In this document: positions 42,815-52,400 of the stretch, in pieces | How the letters are laid out: the number at the start of each line of letters is the position of its first letter | How positions within the stretch are numbered: the first letter of the stretch is position 1 | NCBI RefSeq assembly: GCF_004364245.1 | Contig: NZ_SOAV01000007.1 | Coordinates: forward strand, 124,001-188,000 | Direction: 5' to 3' | From: Streptomyces sp. BK208 | GTDB lineage: Bacteria; Actinomycetota; Actinomycetes; Streptomycetales; Streptomycetaceae | DNA: 64,000 bases | Made by a program: the position numbers and the translations under genes | The notes under the pieces: generated by a model | Database searches by the model: none | Seen by the model: the letters and a program-made list of their open reading frames with translations, nothing else | Told to the model about the DNA's origin: nothing

Positions 42815-45622
42815 ATGACAGAGGATCTCTCACCGGCCGAGCGGTACGCGGCAGCCCGTCAGCGCGCTGTCGAGCAGGCCACCGCGCTCGCCTCCTTCCG
42901 CGAGATGTACGACTTCGGCCTCGACCCCTTCCAGATCGAGGCCTGTCGGGCGCTCGAAGCGGGCAAGGGCGTGCTGGTGGCCGCACCCACCGGCTCCGGC
43001 AAGACGATCGTCGGCGAGTTCGCCGTGCACCTTGCCCTCCAGGAGGGCGGGAAGTGCTTCTACACGACGCCGATCAAGGCACTGTCGAACCAGAAGTACG
43101 CCGACCTGTGCCGCCGCTACGGCAGCGACAAGGTCGGCCTCCTGACCGGCGACAACAGTGTGAACTCCGAAGCGCCGGTGGTCGTGATGACCACCGAGGT
43201 CCTGCGGAACATGCTCTACGCGGGCTCCCGGACCCTGCTCGGCCTCGGCTACGTGGTCATGGACGAGGTGCACTACCTCTCCGACCGCTTCCGCGGCGCC
43301 GTGTGGGAGGAGGTGATCATCCACCTTCCCGAGTCGGTGACCCTGGTGTCCCTGTCGGCGACCGTGTCCAACGCGGAGGAGTTCGGCGACTGGCTCGACA
43401 CCGTGCGCGGCGACACCCAGGTGATCGTCTCCGAGCACCGGCCCGTGCCGCTGTTCCAGCACGTGCTCGCCGGGCGCCGGATGTACGACCTGTTCGAGGA
43501 GGCCGAGGGCCACAAGAAGGCCGTCAACCCCGACCTCACGCGCATGGCCCGCCTGGAGGCGAGCCGCCCGTCCTACCAGGACCGCAGGCGCGGACGCGCC
43601 ATGAAGGAGGCGGACCGGGAGCGGGAGCGCAGGCAGCGCTCGCGCGTGTGGACGCCGAGCCGGCCCGAGGTCATCGAGCGGCTGGACTCCGAGGGGCTGC
43701 TGCCCGCGATCACCTTCATCTTCAGCCGGGCGGGCTGCGAGTCCGCCGTCCAGCAGTGCCTGTACGCCGGCCTCAGGCTCAACGACGAGGACGCCCGGGA
43801 GCGGGTCAGGGCCCTGGTGGAGGAGCGCACCGCCTCCATCCCGGCCGAGGACCTGCACGTCCTGGGCTACTACGAGTGGCTCGAAGGGCTGGAGCGCGGC
43901 ATCGCCGCCCACCACGCGGGCATGCTGCCCACCTTCAAGGAGGTCGTCGAGGAGCTGTTCGTCCGCGGACTGGTGAAGGCCGTGTTCGCGACCGAGACCC
44001 TCGCGCTCGGCATCAACATGCCCGCCCGCTCGGTCGTGCTGGAGAAGCTCGTCAAGTGGAACGGCGAGCAGCACGCCGACATCACCCCCGGCGAGTTCAC
44101 CCAGCTCACCGGCCGGGCAGGCCGGCGCGGCATCGATGTCGAGGGCCACGCCGTGGTGCTGTGGCAGCGCGGCATGAACCCCGAGCACCTCGCGGGACTG
44201 GCCGGCACCCGCACGTATCCGCTGCGCTCCAGCTTCAAGCCGTCGTACAACATGGCGGTCAACCTGGTCGAGCAGTTCGGCCGGCACCGCTCGCGTGAGC
44301 TGCTGGAGACGTCGTTCGCGCAGTTCCAGGCGGACAAGTCGGTCGTCGGGATCTCCCGGCAGGTGCAGCGCAACGAGGAGGGCCTGGAGGGCTACAAGGC
44401 CTCCATGACCTGCCACCTCGGCGACTTCGACGAGTACGCCCGGCTGCGCCGTGAGCTGAAGGACCGGGAGAACGAGCTGGCCCGCCAGGGTGCCAACCAG
44501 CGCCGTGCCGAGGCCGCGGCGGCGCTGGAGAAGCTGAAGCCGGGCGACGTCATCCACGTGCCGACGGGCAAGTTCGCGGGCCTGGCCCTGGTGCTCGACC
44601 CGGGACTGCCCGCCGGGCGGTCCAACGGCCACCGCGGTCTCGAGCACCACGACGGGCCGCGCCCGCTGGTGCTGACCGCCGAGCGGCAGGTCAAGCGGCT
44701 GGCGTCGATCGACTTCCCGGTGCCCGTGGAGGCGCTGGACCGGATGCGCATCCCGAAGACCTTCAACGCGAGGTCGCCGCAGTCCCGCCGTGACCTCGCG
44801 TCCGCGCTGCGCACCAAGGCCGGGCACATCCCGCCCGAGCGGGCCCGCAAGAAGCGCGCCCAGGCCGCCGACGACCGGGAGATCAACCGGCTGCGCAAGG
44901 CGATCCGCGCGCACCCCTGCCACGGCTGCGACGACCGCGAGGACCACGCCCGCTGGGCCGAGCGCTACCACCGGCTGCTGCGCGACACCTCGCAGCTGGA
45001 GCGCCGGATCGAGGGCCGGACCAACACCATCGCCCGCACCTTCGACCGGATCGTCGCGCTGCTGACGGAGCTGGACTACCTGCGCGGCGACGAGGTCACC
45101 GAGCACGGCAAGCGCCTGGCGAGGCTCTACGGCGAGCTGGACCTGCTGGCCAGCGAGTGCCTGCGCGAGGGTGTCTGGGAGGGGCTGTCCCCCGCCGAGC
45201 TGGCCGCCTGCGTCTCGGCGCTGGTCTACGAGTCCCGGGCGGCCGACGAGGCGACGGCGCCGAAGGTGCCCTCGGGCAAGGCCAAGGCCGCGCTCGGCGA
45301 GACGGTCCGCATCTGGGGTCGGCTGGACGCCCTGGAGGAGGACTTCCGGATCAGCCAGACCGAAGGGGTCGGCCAGCGCGAGCCGGACCTCGGCTTCGCC
45401 TGGGCGGCGTACATGTGGGCGTCGGGCAAGGGCCTCGACGAGGTGCTGCGCGAGGCGGAGATGCCGGCCGGCGACTTCGTGCGCTGGTGCAAGCAGGTCA
45501 TCGACGTCCTCGGGCAGATCTCGGCCGCCGCGCCGGGTGCGGGGTCCACCGTCCCGAAGAACGCGCGCAAGGCGGTCGACGAACTGCTGCGCGGAGTGGT
45601 CGCCTACTCCTCCGTGGGCTGA
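42815..45622 (+). CDS. Ski2/Mtr4-like DEAD-box RNA helicase (HelY type)
   Basis: The 935-aa protein is an actinobacterial helicase of the Ski2/Mtr4 class. Walker A is APTGSGKT (Lys63), Walker B is DEVH (Asp150), and the helicase C motif HHAGMLPTFKEVVEELF and QLTGRAGRRGIDVEG follow (~365-445). The C-terminal third (DSHCT-like, with a CHGC pair near residue 705) matches RNA-turnover helicases. RNA processing is the likely role. The ATG at 42815 is preferred over the open start at 42770, which gives an unusual leader. A strong terminator follows. Confidence 0.92.
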   Translation: MTEDLSPAERYAAARQRAVEQATALASFREMYDFGLDPFQIEACRALEAGKGVLVAAPTGSGKTIVGEFAVHLALQEGGKCFYTTPIKALSNQKYADLCRRYGSDKVGLLTGDNSVNSEAPVVVMTTEVLRNMLYAGSRTLLGLGYVVMDEVHYLSDRFRGAVWEEVIIHLPESVTLVSLSATVSNAEEFGDWLDTVRGDTQVIVSEHRPVPLFQHVLAGRRMYDLFEEAEGHKKAVNPDLTRMARLEASRPSYQDRRRGRAMKEADRERERRQRSRVWTPSRPEVIERLDSEGLLPAITFIFSRAGCESAVQQCLYAGLRLNDEDARERVRALVEERTASIPAEDLHVLGYYEWLEGLERGIAAHHAGMLPTFKEVVEELFVRGLVKAVFATETLALGINMPARSVVLEKLVKWNGEQHADITPGEFTQLTGRAGRRGIDVEGHAVVLWQRGMNPEHLAGLAGTRTYPLRSSFKPSYNMAVNLVEQFGRHRSRELLETSFAQFQADKSVVGISRQVQRNEEGLEGYKASMTCHLGDFDEYARLRRELKDRENELARQGANQRRAEAAAALEKLKPGDVIHVPTGKFAGLALVLDPGLPAGRSNGHRGLEHHDGPRPLVLTAERQVKRLASIDFPVPVEALDRMRIPKTFNARSPQSRRDLASALRTKAGHIPPERARKKRAQAADDREINRLRKAIRAHPCHGCDDREDHARWAERYHRLLRDTSQLERRIEGRTNTIARTFDRIVALLTELDYLRGDEVTEHGKRLARLYGELDLLASECLREGVWEGLSPAELAACVSALVYESRAADEATAPKVPSGKAKAALGETVRIWGRLDALEEDFRISQTEGVGQREPDLGFAWAAYMWASGKGLDEVLREAEMPAGDFVRWCKQVIDVLGQISAAAPGAGSTVPKNARKAVDELLRGVVAYSSVG

Positions 45623-45638
45623 ACCAGGCTCCGACACG

Positions 45639-45676
45639 CGGAAAGGCCCGGCGGGAACACCCGCCGGGCCTTTCCG
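45639..45676 (+). terminator. Terminator after helicase gene
   Basis: A perfect 17-bp stem (CGGAAAGGCCCGGCGGG / CCCGCCGGGCCTTTCCG) with an AACA tetraloop lies 16 bp after the stop. Confidence 0.9.
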
Positions 45677-45991
45677 CGTTCCGGGCCGTCCCGGCCCCCC
45701 TTTCCCTCATCACGGTGAGTGAATTTCGCACACCTGAACGCACTACTCCATGTGTTCGAACGACTCCCCGGCGTGCAAATGGGCCCGACCATACTGCAGT
45801 CCTCCGGCCCGGTTCAGGCGGTTGCCGAATATGACACGGCGATGATCCCCCCGGACTAAGCTCGCCCGCAGCGCACCGAGTTGAGGCGAAATAGCGCGTT
45901 TGTTCCCCTTGCGCCACAGCTCCCGACAACTCCCCGGCACACCCCGCCGCAAGCTCCCCCGTCCCAGCCGATTCGTTTTCAGAGGGCCTAC
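45677..45991. other. 315-bp upstream region of the conservon
   Basis: This spacer separates the helicase terminator from the first conservon gene and must hold its promoter. A 39-codon frame from GTG 45716 is open but has no ribosome-binding site. No other structure was recognised. Confidence 0.5.
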
Positions 45992-47620
45992 ATGGTGAGT
46001 GTTGCTTCCCCTCCAGGTCGCCGTGAACTTCCGTACGCGCGAACCCTGTTGCTGCCGGCCATACTGATGGCCGCGGCCACCGGGGCCGCCGTCGCCCTGG
46101 TGACGGAACCGGCCCGGCTCGCCGTCGGCCTGTGCGGTGCCGTCGCCACCCTCCTGGTGATCACCGCGGCCGCCGAAGCGGTGCGCCGCGGCCGCGCACT
46201 GCGGAACCTGCGCGCCGAGCACGACCGTCACCGCGCGTATCTGGAGCACCGCGCCGCGAGCCACCACGACGAGATGGTCCGCCTCGGCGCCGAAGTCATC
46301 CCCAACGTCCTGCACTTCATGCGGGGCGGCGCCACACCGCGCGAGGTGATGAACCGGCTCGGCGAGGTGGACCCCTCCTACGCCGAGCTCGGCGAGCCGC
46401 AGCGCAAGCTGATCCGCATGGTCTGCGACATCGTCGACCACGAGGACTCCATGCGTGAGTCCGCGGAGCGTTCCTTCGTCGACATCGCCCGCCGCGTCCA
46501 GGCGATCGTCCACCAGCAGAACAAGGAACTGCGCGAGATGGAGGAGGACCACGGACGCAACCCCGAGGTCTTCGACGACCTCCTGCGCATCGACCACGGC
46601 ACCTCGCTCATCGGCCGCCTCGCCGACTCCATCTCCGTGATCGGCGGCGGCCGCCCCGGACGCCAGTGGCCCGAGCCGGTCGCCCTCTACAGCGTGCTGC
46701 GCGGCGCCATGTCCCGGATCCTCGAGTACCGCCGGATCAACCTGGCCTCCATCGCCAAGGTCAACATCAAGGGCACCGCGGTCGAGCCGGTCATCCACGC
46801 CGCCGCCGAACTCCTCGACAACGCCACCCGCTACTCGCCGCCCGCGGCCAAGGTGCACGTCACCGCGACCGAGGTGCAGAGCGGGGTCTGCATCGAGATC
46901 GAGGACGCCGGCGTCAGCCTCAGCGAGGAGTCCCGGGCCCGCATCGAGGGACTGCTGGAGCAGGCCAAGCGCGGCACCGACGTGCAGGACCTCGCCCAGC
47001 ACCCGCGCCTGGGCCTGTCCGTGGTCGGCCGCCTGTGCACGCAGTTCGGCATGGACGTCTCGCTGCGCGCCTCCGCGTACGGCGGGGTCCGCGCCATCCT
47101 CATCGTGCCCAGCAAGATGATGACCACCGAGCCCGGCGTCGGCCTCGCCCACGGCATCGGCGCCACCTCGATCCCCACGCCGGGCCCCGACGCCCTGCCC
47201 GGACCGGACCGCAAGCCCAAGAAGCGCCGCCCCACCAGTCCCCGCATCCCCGCCACGGTCTCCCTGGAGGACGACGTTCCCGAGGTGACCGAGTGGACGG
47301 CGGGCGGACTCCCGCAGCGGCGCAGCCGGGTCAAGATGCCCCTCAGCCAGCGCCTCGCCGAGCAGGCGGCCTGGGAGCGCGAGGACGCCGAACGCGAGGC
47401 CCGCCGGGCCGCGGAGCGCGCCCGCAACGGCGTTCCGGCCCCCGCCGAGCCGGAGCCCGCGCCGGACAAGGACCAGGGCGGCCTCCCGCCCGGCCACTTC
47501 ATCGGCGCCTTCTGGGAGGGGCTCAGGCAGCACCCGGGCACCACCACCCAGGCCCACCAGCACGCCGGCGGCAACGAGCCGGCCCATGCCCCGGCAGACG
47601 ACGAGGGGAACCTCAAGTGA
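45992..47620 (+). CDS. rarA: Conservon sensor-like ATPase (CvnA/RarA)
   Basis: The 542-aa protein has two N-terminal membrane segments (~14-60), a central helical region and a GHKL ATPase domain: N-box LLDNATRYSPP near residue 272 and G-box LGLSVVGRL near 340. A variable Pro/Arg-rich tail follows. It resembles a histidine kinase but its phospho-acceptor is uncertain. In conservons, CvnA works with the roadblock, DUF742 and GTPase proteins as a membrane-associated signalling complex likened to eukaryotic G-protein systems. The ATG at 45992 follows AGAGGG. The next gene starts on its stop codon (GTGA). Confidence 0.92.
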   Translation: MVSVASPPGRRELPYARTLLLPAILMAAATGAAVALVTEPARLAVGLCGAVATLLVITAAAEAVRRGRALRNLRAEHDRHRAYLEHRAASHHDEMVRLGAEVIPNVLHFMRGGATPREVMNRLGEVDPSYAELGEPQRKLIRMVCDIVDHEDSMRESAERSFVDIARRVQAIVHQQNKELREMEEDHGRNPEVFDDLLRIDHGTSLIGRLADSISVIGGGRPGRQWPEPVALYSVLRGAMSRILEYRRINLASIAKVNIKGTAVEPVIHAAAELLDNATRYSPPAAKVHVTATEVQSGVCIEIEDAGVSLSEESRARIEGLLEQAKRGTDVQDLAQHPRLGLSVVGRLCTQFGMDVSLRASAYGGVRAILIVPSKMMTTEPGVGLAHGIGATSIPTPGPDALPGPDRKPKKRRPTSPRIPATVSLEDDVPEVTEWTAGGLPQRRSRVKMPLSQRLAEQAAWEREDAEREARRAAERARNGVPAPAEPEPAPDKDQGGLPPGHFIGAFWEGLRQHPGTTTQAHQHAGGNEPAHAPADDEGNLK

Positions 47621-48024
47621 TCGAGCAGCAAGGCAAGTTCGACTGGATGCTCCGGGATCTCTACGACGGCGTCCCGGGCATCGAGATGATCGTGGTGCTC
47701 TCCGCGGACGGCCTGCGCATCGCCCGCTACTCCGGGGACCCGGACGCCGCCGACCGGGTCGCCGCCGCCTGCGCGGGACTGCAGAGCCTGGCGAGCGCCG
47801 TCAGCCAGGAGATCCCCACCAGCGACGGCGACATGAAGATGGTGCTCATCGAGATGAACGGCGGCTACTTCTACCTGATGGCCGCGGGCCCCAACGCCTA
47901 CCTCGCCGTGCTCTCCGACGTCCGCTGCGAACCCGGCCGGATGGGCCTGAGCATGGCCGACCTGGTCGCCCGGATCGGACCCCATCTCACCAGCCCCGCA
48001 CGGCGCAACGGGCAGACCGTATGA
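47617..48024 (+). CDS. rarB: Roadblock/LC7-domain protein (CvnB/RarB)
   Basis: This 135-aa protein is a roadblock/LC7 protein (FDWMLRDLYDGVPGIEMIVVLS; DMKMVLIEMNGGYFYLMAAG). Such proteins regulate small GTPases, like the MglB GTPase-activating protein of Myxococcus, and in conservons CvnB interacts with CvnD. Start GTG overlaps the rarA stop; the next gene overlaps its stop (ATGA), so expression is coupled. Confidence 0.94.
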   Translation: MIEQQGKFDWMLRDLYDGVPGIEMIVVLSADGLRIARYSGDPDAADRVAAACAGLQSLASAVSQEIPTSDGDMKMVLIEMNGGYFYLMAAGPNAYLAVLSDVRCEPGRMGLSMADLVARIGPHLTSPARRNGQTV

Positions 48025-48473
48025 CTCCTCCCAGGCGCCAGAGGCGATCCCCCGGACCGGAACTGCCCGCCGCGGCCGCCCCGTCCGGCGCGCCCGCCCC
48101 GTCCGCTGCGCCCGGCCCGTCCGGCGCGCCCGCCAAGGAAGGCGAGCGGCAGAACCCCGAGCGGCTCTTCGTCATCGGCGGCGAAGGGGGCGGCGAACGC
48201 GCCGACATCGACCTCGTCACCCTGATCGTGGCCCGCGCGGACCCCCCGGTGTCCGCCACACCGGAACAGGCCGCCCTGCTGCGGCTGTGCGCCGCACCCC
48301 TGTCCACAGCCGAGCTGTCGGCCTACCTGAGCCTGCCGTTCAGCGTGGTGACCGTGCTGCTCACCGACCTGCTGGCGAGGGAACTGGTGCAGGCCCGCGC
48401 CCCGATCGTCCGCCAGAAGGTCGCCGACCGAAACCTCCTCGAAGCGGTGATGCATGGACTTCAAAAGCTCTGA
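48021..48473 (+). CDS. rarC: DUF742 protein (CvnC/RarC)
   Basis: The 150-aa protein has an Ala/Pro/Ser-rich first 45 residues with short repeats (PSGAPAP, PSAAPGPSGAPA) and then the DUF742 winged-helix-like domain (RLFVIGGEGGGERADIDLV; LSTAELSAYLSLPFSVV; LLTDLLARELVQ). Its role in the complex is not known. It overlaps the GTPase gene by 20 bp. Confidence 0.93.
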   Translation: MTPPRRQRRSPGPELPAAAAPSGAPAPSAAPGPSGAPAKEGERQNPERLFVIGGEGGGERADIDLVTLIVARADPPVSATPEQAALLRLCAAPLSTAELSAYLSLPFSVVTVLLTDLLARELVQARAPIVRQKVADRNLLEAVMHGLQKL

Positions 48474-49074
48474 CACGATCCCGGGCCCACGGACCGAGGA
48501 CCGGCTGCCGCACACGGCCGCGGCCGCCGTGAAGATCGTCATCGTGGGCGGTTTCGGAGTCGGCAAGACCACCATGGTCGGCTCGGTCAGCGAGATCAGA
48601 CCGCTGACCACCGAGGAGACCATGACCCAGGCGGGCATCGGCGTCGACGACAACTACGGCTCCGCGTCCAAGACGGCCACCACCGTCGCCATGGACTTCG
48701 GCCGCATCAGCATCACCGACGAACTGGTGCTCTACCTCTTCGGCACCCCCGGCCAGGAGCGCTTCTGGTTCCTGTGGAACGGCCTGTTCGAAGGCGCCCT
48801 CGGCGCGGTCGTCCTCGTCGACACCCGCCGTCTGGAGGTCAGCTTCGACGTCATGGGGCGCCTGGAGGAGCGCGGCGTGCCCTTCGTCGTCGCCGTCAAC
48901 ACCTTCCCCGACGCGCCCCGTTACCCCGTCGCGGAACTGCGCACCGCGCTCGACCTGCCCGAGGAGATCCCCATCCTCGACTGCGACGTGCGGCGCCGGG
49001 CCTCCAGCCGCGACGTCCTGATGACCCTCATGCACTTCCTGCACTCCCTCGCCATGAAGGGCGCGCTCACCTGA
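48454..49074 (+). CDS. rarD: Conservon Ras-like GTPase (CvnD/RarD)
   Basis: The 206-aa protein is a small GTPase: P-loop GGFGVGKTT with Lys38, a G3-like FGTPGQERFWFLW near residue 90, and VAVNTFPDAP where Ras proteins have NKxD (the Lys-x-Asp is not retained, as in this family). It is probably membrane-recruited through the CvnA complex. In S. coelicolor the rar conservon affects timing of development. The P450 follows 57 bp later. Confidence 0.93.
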   Translation: MDFKSSDTIPGPRTEDRLPHTAAAAVKIVIVGGFGVGKTTMVGSVSEIRPLTTEETMTQAGIGVDDNYGSASKTATTVAMDFGRISITDELVLYLFGTPGQERFWFLWNGLFEGALGAVVLVDTRRLEVSFDVMGRLEERGVPFVVAVNTFPDAPRYPVAELRTALDLPEEIPILDCDVRRRASSRDVLMTLMHFLHSLAMKGALT

Positions 49075-49131
49075 CCGGCGCGCCCACCGACCCCCGGACG
49101 CGAACGACACCTTCTGCTGCGGAGCGAGACT

Positions 49132-50628
49132 GTGACGCCTGAACGCCACTCACCGACCGGAACGGGCGAACCCCTGCTCGAACCACCGCCCGGCTGCCCC
49201 GCGCACGGCCTCGGGCCGGGCGGACTGCACCGGCTCCACGAGGCCGACGACCTGGAGGAGCTGTACGAGAAACTGCGTGAGCAGCACGGGCCGGTGGCGC
49301 CCGCCCTGCTCCACGACGACGTACCCATGTGGGTGGTCCTCGGACACGCCGAGAACCTGCACATGGTGAGCACCCCCGCCCAGTTCTGCCGCGACAGCCG
49401 GATCTGGACCCCGCTCAACGAGGGCATGGTCAAGCCCGACCACCCGCTGATGCCGCACATCGCCTGGCAGCCCATCTGCTCCCACGCCGAGGGCGACGAA
49501 CACAAACGGCTGCGTGGCGCGGTCACCAGCGCCATGTCCGGCCTGGACTTCCGGGAGCTGCGCCGGCACATCAAGCGCTACACCCAGCGCGTCGTCAACC
49601 GATTCTGCGAGGAGGGCCGCGCCGACCTCGTCAGCCAGTTCGCCGAGCACCTGCCGATGGGCGTGATGTGCCATCTCCTGGGCATGCCCGAGGAGTACAA
49701 CGACCGGCTGGTGGAGGCGGCCCGCGACACCCTCAAGGGCACCGACACGGCGATCGCCAGCCACGCCTACGTCATGGAGGCGCTGGGGCGGCTCACCGCC
49801 GCCCGCCGGGCCGACCCGGACGACGACATCGCCGGCCGCCTCGTCACCCACCCGGCCGGACTTACCGACGACGAGGTCCGCGAGCACCTGCGGGTGGTCC
49901 TGCTGGCCGCCTACGAGGCGACCGTCAACCTGATCGCCAACGTGCTGCGCGTGGTGCTCACCGACCCGGGCTTCCGCGCCCAGCTCAGCGGCGGGCAGAT
50001 GACCGTGCCCCAGGCGGTCGAGCAGTCACTGTGGGACGAGCCGCCGTTCAGCACCGTGTTCGCCTACTTCGCCAAGCAGGACACGGAGCTCGGCGGTCAG
50101 CGCATCCGCGCCGGTGACGGCCTGCTGCTCGGCATCGCGCCGGGCAACGTCGACCCGCGCATCCGCCCGGACCTGAGCGCGAGCATGATGGGCAACCGCG
50201 CCCATCTCGCCTTCGGCGGCGGCCCGCACGAATGCCCAGGACAGGACATCGGGCGGGCCATCGCCGACGCCGGCATCGACGCGCTGCTGATGCGGCTGCC
50301 CGACGTCCGGCTGGACTGCGACGAGGACGAGTTGCGGTGGCGGTCCTCGATCGCCTCGCGGCACCTGGTGGAACTGCCGGTGCGGTTCGAGCCCCGGGCG
50401 CAGCAGGACATCCGGCAGCAGCCCAGTCACGCCCCCGCCCCGGCACGGCCCGCCCCCTGGCACGTCGGACTCCACACGCCCGAACAGCGCACCCGGCCGC
50501 CGCTCCCGCCCCACCCGCCGCAGCCCGTGTCGACGGCGGCCACCGAGCCCCAGCGGGCGCCCGAGACGGACGGTGCCCGCCCGCTCGGTGCCTGGCAGCG
50601 CTTCCTGCGCTGGTGGCGGGGCTACTGA
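49132..50628 (+). CDS. rarE: Conservon cytochrome P450, CYP157-like (RarE)
   Basis: The 498-aa protein is a P450 with the haem-binding loop FGGGPHECPG (proximal Cys368) and an I-helix AAYEAT. In the K-helix the nearly universal Glu-x-x-Arg is absent: the sequence reads EQSLW at residues 297-301. This matches what I recall for CYP157C1, a family reported to lack ExxR. The C-terminal ~75 residues are a Pro-rich tail. The GTG at 49132 is spaced 57 bp after rarD. The substrate, and whether it is an active monooxygenase, are unknown. Confidence 0.93.
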   Translation: MTPERHSPTGTGEPLLEPPPGCPAHGLGPGGLHRLHEADDLEELYEKLREQHGPVAPALLHDDVPMWVVLGHAENLHMVSTPAQFCRDSRIWTPLNEGMVKPDHPLMPHIAWQPICSHAEGDEHKRLRGAVTSAMSGLDFRELRRHIKRYTQRVVNRFCEEGRADLVSQFAEHLPMGVMCHLLGMPEEYNDRLVEAARDTLKGTDTAIASHAYVMEALGRLTAARRADPDDDIAGRLVTHPAGLTDDEVREHLRVVLLAAYEATVNLIANVLRVVLTDPGFRAQLSGGQMTVPQAVEQSLWDEPPFSTVFAYFAKQDTELGGQRIRAGDGLLLGIAPGNVDPRIRPDLSASMMGNRAHLAFGGGPHECPGQDIGRAIADAGIDALLMRLPDVRLDCDEDELRWRSSIASRHLVELPVRFEPRAQQDIRQQPSHAPAPARPAPWHVGLHTPEQRTRPPLPPHPPQPVSTAATEPQRAPETDGARPLGAWQRFLRWWRGY

Positions 50629-50700
50629 CGGCCACCGGCGGGCACCGCTGCCGACGGGCCCCGCGGCGGCACGGTCACACCTCGGCGCCCCGCGGCACGG

Positions 50701-51675
50701 CTACGCCCCGGCGTCCCCGTCCGCCGGCCCGGCCCAGTCCTGGTACGCGGTCCAGGCACCGAGGCTCCGGCCGCTGCGGAAGCGGTGCTCGCGCCCCGTG
50801 ACCGGATCGGTGAACGCCAGCTCCCGCGCGAGCAGTTGCAGCGGGCGCCGGAAGTCGCCGGCCGGCACGGGGGCGGCCACCACCGGGTACAGGGGGTCGC
50901 CGAGGATCGGCACGCCGAGCGCGCTCATGTGCACGCGCAGCTGATGGGTCTGGCCGGTGCCCGGCACCAGCCGGTACCGCCCGAGCCCGTCCGGCCGGCG
51001 GTCGAGCAGCTCGACGCGGGTCACGGCGTTCGGCTCGCCGTCCACCTCGCGGGCGGCGAGCACGCCGCGTTCCTTCAGGATCCGGCTGCGGACCGTGCGG
51101 GGGAGGGCGAGCGCGGGATCGTAGGGGGCGACGGCCTCGTACTCCTTGTGCACCCGCCGGGCGGCGAACAGGCCCTGGTAGGCGCCGCGTTCCGAGGGAC
51201 GCACGGTGAACAGCACCAGACCCGCCGTGAGCCGGTCGAGGCGGTGCGCGGCGCCGAGCGCGGGGATGCCCAGCTCCCGGCGCAGCCGTGCCAGCGCGGT
51301 CTGGGTGACGTGGCCGCCGCGCGGGGTGGTGGCCAGGAAGTGCGGCTTGTCGACGACGACGATGTGCTCGTCGCGGTGGACGACCTCCAGCGGGAAGGGC
51401 ACCGGCACCTCGGCGGGCAGCTCGCGGTGGAACCACACGCACATGCCCGGTACGTACGGCGCGTCGACCGGCACGGGGCGACCGTCCGCCCCGACGAACA
51501 GCCCGGCGTCGAACATGCCGTCGACCACACCGGCGCCGGCGCCCGACAGCCGCTCCGCCAGGTGCTCCCGCACCGTGGACCACGGCCCGTGCGCGGGCAG
51601 CCGCACCCGTACCGCGTCGATGCCGTCGCGCTGCGGCAGGGGCGAGGGCGGGGGAGGGGTACGGCGTCTCATCAC
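50701..51675 (-). CDS. RluA-family pseudouridine synthase
   Basis: The 324-aa protein carries the family catalytic motif HRLDRLTAGL (Asp147) and an N-terminal S4-like region. Pseudouridine synthases of this family isomerise uridines in 23S rRNA or tRNA; the exact target cannot be told. The N-terminal MMRRRTPPPPSPLPQ and C-terminal ~20 residues are variable. It converges with the P450 gene (72 bp between) and is divergent from the GNAT gene. Confidence 0.93.
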   Translation of the reverse strand: MMRRRTPPPPSPLPQRDGIDAVRVRLPAHGPWSTVREHLAERLSGAGAGVVDGMFDAGLFVGADGRPVPVDAPYVPGMCVWFHRELPAEVPVPFPLEVVHRDEHIVVVDKPHFLATTPRGGHVTQTALARLRRELGIPALGAAHRLDRLTAGLVLFTVRPSERGAYQGLFAARRVHKEYEAVAPYDPALALPRTVRSRILKERGVLAAREVDGEPNAVTRVELLDRRPDGLGRYRLVPGTGQTHQLRVHMSALGVPILGDPLYPVVAAPVPAGDFRRPLQLLARELAFTDPVTGREHRFRSGRSLGAWTAYQDWAGPADGDAGA

Positions 51676-51767
51676 CTGCCAGCCTACGAGGCGGTGAGCC
51701 CGCGGCGGCGGGAGGCGCCCGGGAAAACGCCTGGGCCGCCGCCCGCTGCCGTGGGCAGGATGTCCCC

Positions 51768-52349
51768 ATGCCCTATCTGACGCGCCCGGTCCTCGCCGCC
51801 GGCACCCTCTCCCGTATCCCGCAGCCCACGCTCCCCACCGGCGACGGGCTGCTGCTGCGCCCGTGGCGCGCCGAGGACGCGCCCGCCGTGCACGCGGCCT
51901 TCCAGGATCCGGTGATGCACCAGTGGCACGTCCGCTCCGCAGACTCCGAGGACGAGGTGCGGGGCTGGATCACCGAGTGGCAGCGCGCCTGGGAGGGGGA
52001 GCGCAACGCCCAGTGGGCGGTCGCCGACGCGGCCGACGACCGGCTGCTCGGCCGGGTCGCCCTGCGGGAGGTGGTGCTCGGCGACGGCGTGGCGGAGGTC
52101 GCCTACTGGACGACGGCGAGCGCCCGCGGCCGGGGCGTCGCCGCACGGGCCGCGCGGACCCTCGCCCACTGGGCCCTGGACGGGGTCGGCTTCCAGCGTC
52201 TGGAACTCTCCCACGCCGTGGCCAACGTGGCCTCGTGTCGGGTGGCGGGTAAGGCCGGGTTCGCGCTGGAGGGCACCAGGCGCAGCGCCGGGCTGCACCC
52301 CGACGGGTGGCACGACATGCATCTGCACGCGCGTGTACGCGGCGACTGA
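51768..52349 (+). CDS. GNAT-family N-acetyltransferase
   Basis: This 193-aa protein has the acetyl-CoA loop motif ARGRGVAARAARTL (Q/R-x-x-G-x-A region, ~117-130) and the later LELSHAVANVASCRVAGKAGFALEG segment, as in ribosomal-protein and small-molecule acetyltransferases of the RimJ type. The substrate is unknown. It lies alone between the divergent RluA gene and the convergent siderophore-interacting protein gene. Confidence 0.92.
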   Translation: MPYLTRPVLAAGTLSRIPQPTLPTGDGLLLRPWRAEDAPAVHAAFQDPVMHQWHVRSADSEDEVRGWITEWQRAWEGERNAQWAVADAADDRLLGRVALREVVLGDGVAEVAYWTTASARGRGVAARAARTLAHWALDGVGFQRLELSHAVANVASCRVAGKAGFALEGTRRSAGLHPDGWHDMHLHARVRGD

Positions 52350-52400
52350 GAGGGGAGCCCGCCCCCGCGCGGTCGCGCAGTCGTGGGTCCGTGCGGACCG

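Noticed and set aside
42830..45637. 935-codon open frame opposite the helicase gene
   Set aside because: Antisense shadow of an intact, well-conserved helicase; no recognisable domain.
45716..45834. 39-codon open frame before the conservon
   Set aside because: No ribosome-binding site and no conserved sequence; probably chance.
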